Positions 56,562 through 64,000 of a stretch of 64,000 bases of DNA are shown piece after piece. This DNA is from Leguminivora glycinivorella (lineage: Eukaryota; Arthropoda; Insecta; Lepidoptera; Tortricidae): the NCBI RefSeq assembly GCF_023078275.1, contig NC_062982.1:4662501-4726500 (forward strand), in the 5' to 3' direction. Both the position numbers and the translations under genes were made by a program. The notes under the pieces were generated by a model that ran no database searches, was not told where the DNA came from, and worked only from the letters and a program-made list of their open reading frames with translations. The first letter of the stretch is position 1. Every line of letters starts with the position of its first letter.

Positions 56562-57040
56562 TACTGACGGATATGGCGAGGGGAGACTGCAGCGAGCCGT
56601 ATACGTGCTAACACATACTGTCCAGCTAACGATTGGAAGAGGGACACTGATCTGGTGAGATTTGACTGAAATGCGCGGCGCATCCGTGTCAAACTATGCT
56701 GTCCAGCGGATGGTGCCAGCGATTGGAAGAACATACAGGCGCCTAGGCGGTATAACAAAACCATCAATCTAACAATTATTAGTGACTGCCACGCGCGCAG
56801 CTTACGCGTTAACCGCAGAAGGTGTAAACAATTTGAAGAGCATACAGGTAGGTGGCGTAACAGAATTGACAATCTATGTTATTTTCCTACCCGCCCGGCT
56901 AAGGATTGGAAGTTTAAGAACGGTGTTGTAACTGGACTTGCTGTATTGGAGTATCTAGAGCGAGGTTAGTGCTCTTTACGCTGATTGCAAGCCAACACGT
57001 GTTGGCCGGCCGGCGCCAATGATATCATACAGCATACATA
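56562..57040 (+). pseudogene. Decayed tandem copies of the end of receptor exon 3
   Basis: Starting 140 bp after the matching point in the exon (56422), TACTGACGGATATGGCGAG and CGATTGGAAGAG copy exon TACTGGCGGATCTGGCGAG and CGATTGGAAGAG. Further degenerate units follow: GCATCCGTGTC, GCTGTCCAGCGG, GGTGCCAGCGATTGGAAGA with ACATACAG (56668-56780); CCACGCGCGCAG, TTTGAAGAGCATACAG, GTAGGTGGCGTAACAG (56781-56883); CGGCTAAGGATTGGAAG (56884-56968); and GCCAACACG with GGCGCCAATGA (56969-57040). The unit covers the cytoplasmic end of TM5, loop 3, the splice donor and the first intron bases. Stops such as TGA in unit 2 mean the copies cannot replace the exon. Confidence 0.65.
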
Positions 57041-57172
57041 GCTTTCAAAGGCAGACAAGCTTTCGACAGTTGGCCTTGGTACTAACTACGAAAATAAGCG
57101 TGTCTTTTTGTCTATGTGATGGGCAAATAGAGGGCCAAATGAATTCCAATGCATCTTGCACAGGGCTGAGGA

Positions 57173-57660
57173 TTATATATTCTTATGCACATTAATTTGG
57201 TACAAGTACACGTACCTATATAGAGCTTCTTCTAACTTAAGAGCTGTGCTCTTGTCGGTTGGAGCAATCTCCAACTCCTCCGGTAAATTCTGGTAAATTA
57301 AAAGCGGAAAATATCTAAAGACATGTTTATTTGTTTTCATACTTTGCATTAAATACGCGTCACCTTTGTTTACCTTAAACTCCATGTCCACACCTACATC
57401 CGGGTCAACATGCAAGTACAAAATCATGACCCAACCAAAAAATATTCGCCATCTACGAAACATGAGCTCACCTCGAACATCGACTCAGCACATAAATGTA
57501 AACGTCTGCCGTTATATCTCTGATTGTCCCTAAATTTTACGAGTCCTTCATAAAACCTGTCTTTACCTTTACTGCCTTCCTCGGAACAACATAAAATACA
57601 TGTTTGATTACGTAACGGATGGATTTTAAATAATGAAAGACAACCTTTCATGATAGATTG
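57173..57660 (-). pseudogene. Relic coding sequence in receptor intron 3, probably a LINE
   Basis: Two overlapping minus-strand frames (57651-57424 and 57463-57173) look like one frameshifted coding remnant: CLSLFKIHPLRNQTC, CSEEGSKGKDRFYEGLVK, VDPDVGVDMEFKVNKGD and LPEELEIAPTDKSTALKL. The DNA TTGCTCCAACCGACAAGAGC resembles the end of the RTE relic at 20800-20835 (TTGCTCCACCGACAAGAG). I therefore suspect a LINE, but I recognise no catalytic motif. Confidence 0.35.
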
Positions 57661-57764
57661 AATTTAACCGATATTCCGTTCATTTTATTAAAGCCATTGT
57701 TTCGACGCGATGACAGGTTGACACACGATTTATATCGACAATAAATTGTTATTTTAAATTTCAG

Positions 57765-58265
57765 GTAGTGCTGCTAGTGTTGGGGTCGTTCTCAATTTGC
57801 TGGATGCCGTTCGTGGTGGTGGCGTGCGCTCAGACCCTGCCGGTCATCACGCTGCACAGCCCCGTCGCGTACCGGCTGACTTCGTCCCTGGCCATGTCCA
57901 ACTCGGGCATAAACCCGCTGATATATGCGTGGAAGAACGCTGGGTTCCGAGCGGCGTTCGTGAAGCTACTTCGCTGCAAGCGGCCAGATACCTCGGAGTA
58001 CAGAGGATCACCAGCGCCGGAGAGAAAACGAGGCTCTGTGGCGCTCAGGGAAGGGTCAATAACGCGTTCGAGCGCTCCCAGCGCGCTCTCGAGCATGGGA
58101 GGGCGGCCAGCGAGGCTGCTGTACGTGGAGCGCGAGACGGACACGTCTCGGTGCCGCATCATCGAGAACGCAGGCTACGTGGAGGAGCGCGGGGACGCGA
58201 ACCCGTCGTACGCGCCCGACCCCACGCCGGTGCACCGGCCCGCCACGCGCCCCGACGTAGTGTAG
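57765..58265 (+). CDS. Adenosine-receptor-like GPCR, coding exon 4 (TM6, TM7, C-tail)
   Basis: Begins after TTTCAG in phase 0 and ends with TAG at 58263-58265. TM6 contains the toggle motif CWMP (246-249). TM7 ends NPLIY (284-288), followed by helix 8 (AWKNAGFRAAFVKLLRC). The 112-residue tail is Ser/Arg/Pro-rich (SITRSSAPSALSS), suited to phosphorylation and arrestin binding. Adenosine contacts known from A2A are not kept: Asn 6.55 is Ala, Ser 7.42 is Ala and His 7.43 is Met. It is therefore best treated as an orphan receptor. The exon is visibly GC-rich compared with its introns. Confidence 0.9.
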   Translation, partial: VVLLVLGSFSICWMPFVVVACAQTLPVITLHSPVAYRLTSSLAMSNSGINPLIYAWKNAGFRAAFVKLLRCKRPDTSEYRGSPAPERKRGSVALREGSITRSSAPSALSSMGGRPARLLYVERETDTSRCRIIENAGYVEERGDANPSYAPDPTPVHRPATRPDVV

Positions 58266-58477
58266 TGTATCTTAAACGTTCATAGACGTTCAGTGGGAAA
58301 CGTAAAACGCTTCTAGCATTTAAAGTTGTTAGTGACTTTAGGTACCCCCCTTCGCATTAAGGTACCTGTTTGAATCTACGCTCAAGTTTATAAAAGCTTT
58401 ATTGTTGAATTTTTATTGATAGATTTTAATGAGTTCCCTGCCATAATGAAATTCTTACTGAGGTTCTCTGTCGATTA

Positions 58478-58483
58478 AATAAA
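58478..58483 (+). terminator. Probable polyadenylation signal of the receptor gene
   Basis: AATAAA about 213 nt after the stop codon is the first good hexamer. The next (about 58908) belongs to a LINE tail. Confidence 0.45.
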
Positions 58484-58824
58484 TTGAGATGTTTAAATTA
58501 TAAAAATTATAGCTAAAACTGTTCGATGTAAAATTAAAATATATAATTAATTCTAACTTTATTGAAATCCATACATCATTACATCTTCAAAAGTGTAAAC
58601 CGAAGATTTATTCATTATATTCGATGTGTAAATTTAAGATAAATTCGTGTTTCGATTCAATGCCTTATAATTTGACTCTAGATACACATATTTTTATGCA
58701 TTCGATGAATCTTTGGCGTAAACTTTATTTAATATATTAGAAAGTATCAGCGAAGAGGAAATTGAAACATTGAAAAATTATTAACATCAGGGATAATTTT
58801 ATTTTTAGGGCCGATTTTTTAAAT

Positions 58825-58923
58825 TCCCGCTACCCAAAGGTTATTTGGAAGACATCACTCTTTAGCGATAAGACCGCCTGTTGTCTTCCTCTATCTGAGG
58901 TGTGCCAATAAATATCAATCTTT
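58825..58923 (+). mobile_element. LINE 3' tail (+)
   Basis: CTACCCAAAGGTTATTTGGA, TTTAGCGATAAGACCGCC and TGTTGTCTTCCTC with a terminal CAATAAATATCAATC. I recognise this as a common lepidopteran LINE terminus. Truncated and non-coding. Confidence 0.6.
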
Positions 58924-59181
58924 CAATCCACCATAAGGTGTAAACTTAAAGTTTTAAATTTGCTTGCCATGTGTTTTGTGGTATTAAATGTTTGTTGGGT
59001 GCGTTGTGAGCTATCAAATCTCAACTTTTACCAATCAGAACTACCACAAAATATACCTACAGGGCTCTACAGTTGTCCAAAATCGACCATGACGTTTGCA
59101 TACACAGACCTCTTCATCAGACAGGAGATAAGACAGGAGTCGCCATCTATGAGCGGCGGTTTGATACAACGGGTTTGTTAA

Positions 59182-59284
59182 ATGGCGAACGGCGGCGACT
59201 TCGGGAACTACGACGTTTTAGCGTTTCTTAGGCAGATGGCACTTTTGTCGAAAAAGTTTTTAGTTAGGAAAGCGATCAAAACAG
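59182..59284 (+). CDS. Probable first coding exon of an unidentified gene
   Basis: ATG at 59182 opens MANGGDFGNYDVLAFL, RQMALLSKKFLVRKAIKT and one base of the next codon, and stops at a consensus donor (ACAG then GTAAGTAAA). The exon is 103 nt, GC-richer than its surroundings, and 0.9 kb downstream of the receptor on the same strand. FLRQMALL...KKFLVRK loosely recalls the N-terminus of ABCA transporters (LRQLALLLWKN...KR), but the usual Trp is missing and I would not assign the family. The next exon must lie beyond this window or be unrecognised. The intervening intron would hold the RTE and BEL elements. Confidence 0.5.
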
Positions 59285-59809
59285 GTAAGTAAATCCATAC
59301 AGCATTACTGTTAAGAATATTTTCGATAAATGAAAATACAAACGAATGGTATATTGCTAAGAAAATATACTGATATTTGTGAGATTGAGCTTTGCTCGCA
59401 AAACTTATATATTTTAAATAAAAATGATTAATTGAATATAATTCTCTTACAGAAAACATATTTTTCGCAGTCAATATCCTCCATAGGTATAATATAAGGT
59501 ATAACAAATATCATCACCGAAATATATAAAAAAGGTAAAGGTTAATATGACTCGAGGAAATAAAACGAATCGACTAAAACGAAACGAACTAATTTTTGTT
59601 GTGTAGTGTAGTGTACTACTCTATCTATCTACTTTATACCTTATGCCTTTATGCGGCAGCAAAGACTGGGTTAATGATAAATGATCAATCATATCATAAT
59701 TAACTTTTAATTTGATGATTCGTTTTCAAGCCTTAATTCAACTCTGGTAGCAAAATTAGTAAAGGATAGAGTAGAGATTTTTAGACTAAAATCTTGTTAG
59801 ATGCTTTGT

Positions 59810-59926
59810 CATTATCATCATATCAGCCCTTTATCGCCCACTGCTGAGCATAGGCCTCTCTTCTAGTACGCCACTTCTCCCGGTCCTGGGCTAATCTTGT
59901 CCAGTTGTGACCCGCTATTTTCCTAT
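59810..59926 (-). pseudogene. RTE-type LINE C-terminal remnant
   Basis: The minus strand reads GHNWTRLAQDREKWRTRREA and YAQQWAIKG, then TGA and a GATGATAA tail. This is the terminal motif of RTE-like ORF proteins (W-x2-LAQDR-x2-WR). Only about 35 codons remain. Confidence 0.7.
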
Positions 59927-60240
59927 ATAATAGAATTAAAGATACGCTGTCGCCACCCCTCTCCTAGCCGCCTACGGTACATTTACGAGTCCGTAAAGGA
60001 GAAGGATGGCAACTTATTTGTGTGTGTGTGGTCAATATATATACTGACCACCAAACAGAATGCATGGTATACATACCTGACATTTCTATAGATGATTCCT
60101 CATCCACGCTCACGCTGTCCCAACCTTCTCGGGGCCAGGTGAGCCTCTGATCTGCTTCGCTTGCTTTTATGTTACGGCGGCTGATTGTCACTCCGTGATC
60201 TGTGGGTTTTAAGTGCTCATGAATATGGTATTCTCCTAAC

Positions 60241-61243
60241 AACCGTCCCTTAGAACATACATCATCGTCATACTACTCATACTAAGGATTGATCTTATTC
60301 AACCAGACAGGGTACACCAAATACATCTTCCTCGGACGCCTACACGCCCAAGTGGATAGTCGAGACGTACCGCCACACTACGGCACGTCTGTCTGGAGCT
60401 CGGCGGGTGTGAGGACGTGCTGAACTGTCAACACCCTCGTACCTATCATACCGACTCTTCTGGAGAACTCGTCTTCCAGGATTGATAACAGTGAGGGCCG
60501 TCGGCGTACCTCTCGACCCCCGGCGACCTCGACCCCCGGGCTGAGCCAGGTACGCCGCCGACGTGCCCCTCGACCCCGGCGACCTCGACCCCCGGGCTGA
60601 GCCGAGCACGCCGTGGACTTGCACCTCACCCTCTGGCGATCTAGTCTTACCAGGATTGAGAACAGTGAGCCGTCGACGTACCTCTCGACCCCCGGCGACC
60701 TCGACCCCCGGGCTGAGCCAGGTACGCCGCCGACGTGCCCCTCGACCCCCGGCGACCTCGACCCCCGGGCTGAGCCGAGCACGCCGCGGTCTCACCATGA
60801 TTGAGCATGCATGCTTATTCTAAGTGTGTCTACCTGTCACTTACCGGCACCTTTAGCGTGCCTTGTCTGCTTGCGCCTCTGGAGAACTAGTCTTCCAGGA
60901 TTGAGTACCATACTTACTATTTAGATAGACAACTCGGCACCTAGTGGCACCTTTAGTGCGCCTTGTCTGTTACTAAGATAATCGAGGTAATAGCCTTTAG
61001 TTAGATATGGAAACAATTGTAAGAGATACCATTACACCACTGTGAGCCACCAAGTATAAATAAATACTTAGCTTTAGTCGTCTCTGCAATATCTGGATAG
61101 CACGTGGATCACTTCACTGTGTGTTACACTTTTAAGTACTGGCGCGTTTCTCGCGCCTCGTGGAATGTCTACGTGGCACGTAGTTTGACAACTTTGAGAT
61201 ACTTACTATGGCTCCACCCAGAGGGCGCCGCCAGTGTTGCCGC
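60241..61243 (-). repeat. Presumed 3' LTR region of the BEL/Pao element
   Basis: This lies directly after the stop of the minus-strand polyprotein. In element orientation it may begin TGCGGCAACACTGGCGGC near 61243. It contains a GC-rich minisatellite (60457-60900) and repeated TGCCACTAGGTGCC-like and CTGGAAGACTAGTTCTCCAG motifs. The 5' LTR is outside the window, so neither boundary could be checked by comparison; the left limit is arbitrary. Confidence 0.35.
60457..60900. repeat. GC-rich higher-order minisatellite
   Basis: A larger unit begins CTTCTGGAGAACTC...TTCCAGGATTGA at 60457 and recurs at 60631 and 60876. Each of the first two units contains two inner repeats of about 50-57 bp, built on CGACCCCCGGCGACCTCGAC and CCCCGGGCTGAGCC, followed by AGGTACGCCGCCGACG or GAGCACGCCG. 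Frames on both strands stay open because of the repeat (RGSRSPG-like), but I see no reason to call a protein. Confidence 0.7.
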
Positions 61244-61263
61244 AGGGGAATATTCTTGGGGCT

Positions 61264-64000
61264 CTATAGTTTCGCGTTGGTCGCGACACTCCCCACTACA
61301 GGCAGCAAAACTGCGACTAAGTTGCTGGTCCACTCCTTAATCTTCTCAAGAGCACGAAGCGCCGCTGCTCTCTTAGGTCTGGACTCGTCGTGATGTTCAG
61401 CCGACGCGATGTTCTCTAGGTGGTGCGTTTCAGGATCAGTGTTCTCGCAGAACGTCATGTCTTTGACTGCGAGTGGGTCTGGTTCGGGTATGGACTTAGG
61501 CTCAGGCTCGTGTAACTGACTAGATGCAGGCTCTAATAAGACTGAATCAGACGGTATTTCTTCTGACTCGTTTAATTCTGTTAATTGATAAGATTTCTGC
61601 TCAGAAGTCTTAAGAACGTCGTTAGTGGATTCTTTCCTCACGTCGTCCCTTCTTGTTGGATGTGGGACGTCAGGAACCTGTACAGATTCTTCTACGCTTT
61701 CTTCATGTGACGTTTGTTTACACTGTTCCTCTCCATCTTCGATCTCTAACGGGTAGAGATGCGCGATAGATCTTGTATATATTGTATCTCCTACTTGGAC
61801 CGTGGCTACTCTACATAAACCATCGGCGCCTTCCTTTAAAGATACTATTTTCCCAACTTTCCAATTGATCCTATTCTTCGTGTCGCCTTTTATTTGCACT
61901 ATCTGACCTATTTTTGGCGTTAATTTTGAAGTCACTCTAGGCTCTTTAGGATGATGGGAGTATCTTTCTCTCAAATTTAGGAGATACCTGTTCTCAAACA
62001 TCTCTTTGAATTCTCGTAGAATGATGAGCGCTTTCTTCCAACCTTTAATTAGATTGTCTTTGGTTACTGTCCCATGTGACGTAATAGGATCCATGCTCGA
62101 CGTTTCCATTACGATACATTTTCCCATGGTAAGAAAGTCTGAGGGTTTTAATACGTGGTCAGGTTCTGAATCCACGTAGGTTAAAGGTCTTGTGTTAAGT
62201 ACTGCTTCTATTTCCTTAACTGTTGTTGCCAGCTGGCTGTCATTCAATAAGTGTTTTTGTAAGGTTTTCTTCATACAATTCTTGGTTAAGCCAATCAACC
62301 TTTCGTAAAATCCTCCATGCCATGGGGCTAATTGCGGTATGAATTTCCATTTAATCTCCTTTTCTATGCAATATGGGTCTTGAAGAATTTCAGAAAGTAA
62401 CTTGTAATGAGCTGCGTTGTCAGATGTAATTAAGGTAGGCACGCCTCTCGCTGATATCATCCTTTTTAAGGCCAGAAGACCTTCTTCCGCTGTTAGATCC
62501 TTTACCACTTCCAGGTGAATGGCTCTTACCGCTAAACATGTATAAAGGCTAATCCATCTTTTACAACTGCCATTCCCGTTGTTAACTAGAAGTGGTCCCA
62601 GGTAGTCTGTTCCAACGTACGTAAAAGGAGAGCTGTAATTGACTCTCTCTTTAGGAAGAGCAGGGGTTTCTGGTAGTCTATAAGGTCCTCCATCATGTTT
62701 CATACATTCAGGGCATCCCTTTAATATCCGTTGGACTTTACTTCTTCCTTGAGGAATCCAATACATTTCTCTTATTTTATCAAGCGTGTGGCTGACACCT
62801 ACATGTTTGTTCTCTTGATGAGTTTTCATTATAATTTCCTTCGTGAAATCTGACTCTTTTGGTATGAGTATAGGGTATCGTTTGTCGAACGACCAGTTTG
62901 CGTTTTTCATACGACCTTTGCATCTCAATAGGTCATCAATGTCCTTGAATACTCCTAAGTTTCGACTTAGATTGGTTTCTTTTCCTTCTACCTCTAGAGG
63001 AAAATATTTAGCTTGAATTTCTTTTAATTTATGAAGCTTGTCGTCTGTTGACTGATTATTTCCTATCACTTCATTTGGTGTTATAATTTCCTCCGTTTTC
63101 ATCGGGTTGACATTAACAACTGGATCTTCTTTATCGACCATCTCTATGTCTTCTTGGAACCCAAGACCCTCCTCTGTCAGAAGAGAACTGGTTGGCTCAC
63201 TGCCGGATGTGGTTGGCCATTTCTGTGGATCTTCTGTTATAAACTGCGGACCATTCAGCCATTTCTCCTTATCCTCCTCTGCACGAAGGGGTCTTGTGCC
63301 TACATCTGCTGGGTTCAAGCTTGATGGTAGATATCTTATCTCCAGGTCTTTGTTTGTCTTGATTTCTTCTACTCGTCTGGCAACGAAGGGAGGAAGTAGT
63401 TTGTTAGACTTACACCATTCGATGACAATCTGACTATCGGTCCATAAGACTTGTCTTACTATTTTCTGTTGCAGAAACTTAAGGACGAACTTCATCAGTC
63501 TACAGCCTATCAGTACTCCCAGAAGTTCTAGACGGGGTATCTTGAGGTTATCTTGATCCTTGGTTGGTATCAGACGGGATTTACCCATGATAAAGCTTTT
63601 CTTCGAGCCACAGACTAGAAACACCGATGCTGCGTAGGCTTGTAGTGAAGCATCTGTGAAGCAGTGCAGTTGGTAATTCGCTTCCGTTGGTGTCTTCATG
63701 TAACATCTATCCACCGATACCTTTCCTATGACTTCTAGGTTCTGTCGGATGATGTTCCACTCTTCTGTTAGCTCGCTTGATAATGGTGAGTCCCAAGATA
63801 CTCCGGCCTTCCAAAGTCCTTGCAGAAAAAGTTTAGCTGATAATGTATGAGGTGCCGCGTAACCGCACGGGTCATAAATTGATGCGATAGTCTTCAGTAT
63901 TCCTCTTTTTGTGGCTGCTTCCTCTTGGAGGTTGGGCTTCAGCTGGAGGGTGTCCTTTTTTATGTCCCACTCTAAGCCAAGTACTTTTATCTTGTTTTCT
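61264..64000 (-). CDS. BEL/Pao retrotransposon polyprotein, 3' part (runs off the right edge)
   Basis: The minus-strand frame is open from the window edge to TAG at 61264. Methionine or GTG at about 63714 is not a true start, because the frame continues upstream as WDIKKDTLQLKP, ASIYDPCGYAAPHT and LFLQGLW, the region after the reverse transcriptase in Pao-type proteins. Counting from 63714, RNase H covers 1-145 (CFTDAS, KIPRLELLG, LWTDSQIV, LNPADVGTRP). The H2C2 integrase zinc finger uses H299/H304 and C334/C337. The integrase core has D370, D432 and E471. A DUF5641-type domain spans about 555-660 (GWKKALIILREF, GKIVSLKEG, YPLEI). The acidic/Ser-rich tail ends in a hydrophobic segment. No stops or frameshifts appear in 912 codons, so the element may be young. 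Its product would reverse-transcribe and integrate the element. Confidence 0.93.
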   Translation of the reverse strand, partial: ENKIKVLGLEWDIKKDTLQLKPNLQEEAATKRGILKTIASIYDPCGYAAPHTLSAKLFLQGLWKAGVSWDSPLSSELTEEWNIIRQNLEVIGKVSVDRCYMKTPTEANYQLHCFTDASLQAYAASVFLVCGSKKSFIMGKSRLIPTKDQDNLKIPRLELLGVLIGCRLMKFVLKFLQQKIVRQVLWTDSQIVIEWCKSNKLLPPFVARRVEEIKTNKDLEIRYLPSSLNPADVGTRPLRAEEDKEKWLNGPQFITEDPQKWPTTSGSEPTSSLLTEEGLGFQEDIEMVDKEDPVVNVNPMKTEEIITPNEVIGNNQSTDDKLHKLKEIQAKYFPLEVEGKETNLSRNLGVFKDIDDLLRCKGRMKNANWSFDKRYPILIPKESDFTKEIIMKTHQENKHVGVSHTLDKIREMYWIPQGRSKVQRILKGCPECMKHDGGPYRLPETPALPKERVNYSSPFTYVGTDYLGPLLVNNGNGSCKRWISLYTCLAVRAIHLEVVKDLTAEEGLLALKRMISARGVPTLITSDNAAHYKLLSEILQDPYCIEKEIKWKFIPQLAPWHGGFYERLIGLTKNCMKKTLQKHLLNDSQLATTVKEIEAVLNTRPLTYVDSEPDHVLKPSDFLTMGKCIVMETSSMDPITSHGTVTKDNLIKGWKKALIILREFKEMFENRYLLNLRERYSHHPKEPRVTSKLTPKIGQIVQIKGDTKNRINWKVGKIVSLKEGADGLCRVATVQVGDTIYTRSIAHLYPLEIEDGEEQCKQTSHEESVEESVQVPDVPHPTRRDDVRKESTNDVLKTSEQKSYQLTELNESEEIPSDSVLLEPASSQLHEPEPKSIPEPDPLAVKDMTFCENTDPETHHLENIASAEHHDESRPKRAAALRALEKIKEWTSNLVAVLLPVVGSVATNAKL

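Noticed and set aside
56414..56872. 152-codon minus-strand frame over receptor exon 3
   Set aside because: Antisense by-product of the tandem exon-copy array, which keeps the opposite frame open.
57797..58285. Alternative + frame across receptor exon 4 and its antisense
   Set aside because: Shadow of the GC-rich receptor exon; the correct frame carries CWMP and NPLIY.
60340..60823. Overlapping Arg/Gly/Pro-rich frames on both strands
   Set aside because: Generated by the GC-rich minisatellite; no gene structure.
1..64000. CRISPR arrays, operons and bacterial promoters
   Set aside because: No regularly spaced repeats; introns and eukaryotic retroelements show this is nuclear animal DNA.

Overview
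This is 64 kb of AT-rich eukaryotic DNA from an insect, most likely a moth or butterfly (Lepidoptera). The evidence is indirect. The coding exons are short and bounded by GT/AG introns. The window is dense in repeat types I know from lepidopteran genomes: RTE-like and Jockey-like LINE tails, Penelope-like elements, BEL/Pao and copia retrotransposons, hAT and TAA-flanked MITEs, and tRNA-related SINEs. I could not run a search, so the order is inference. Reading-frame starts were checked by eye.

Layout. 1-14 kb is a repeat nest: several MITEs, then a nested insertion at 4749-10391 in which a non-LTR retrotransposon tail holds a Penelope-like fragment and a complete copia element with one unbroken 1297-residue Gag-Pol frame. 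A second Penelope fragment (11.3-11.7 kb) and an RNase H-bearing LINE relic (12.8-13.7 kb) follow. 14-29 kb is mostly unrecognised AT-rich DNA with SINEs, a 361-bp hAT MITE with a perfect 8-bp target duplication, and two LINE relics. 29.7-37.5 kb holds two almost identical 1.71-kb direct repeats enclosing 4.4 kb of noncoding DNA, either a non-autonomous LTR-type element or a segmental duplication. 37.6-51.5 kb is repeats and apparently unique noncoding DNA.

The one well-supported host gene is on the + strand at 51.6-58.5 kb. It is a class A seven-transmembrane receptor of 400 residues in four coding exons (51707-52077, 54790-54949, 56347-56517, 57765-58265). It resembles adenosine receptors but lacks their ligand-contact residues. 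Its third intron holds a decayed tandem array of copies of the end of exon 3, the most unusual thing seen here. About 0.9 kb downstream is a probable first coding exon (59182-59284) of another + strand gene whose remainder lies outside the window.

60-64 kb is the 3' part of a BEL/Pao retrotransposon on the minus strand. Its frame runs off the right edge, and a GC-rich higher-order minisatellite lies in its presumed LTR. No rRNA, functional tRNA or CRISPR array was found.
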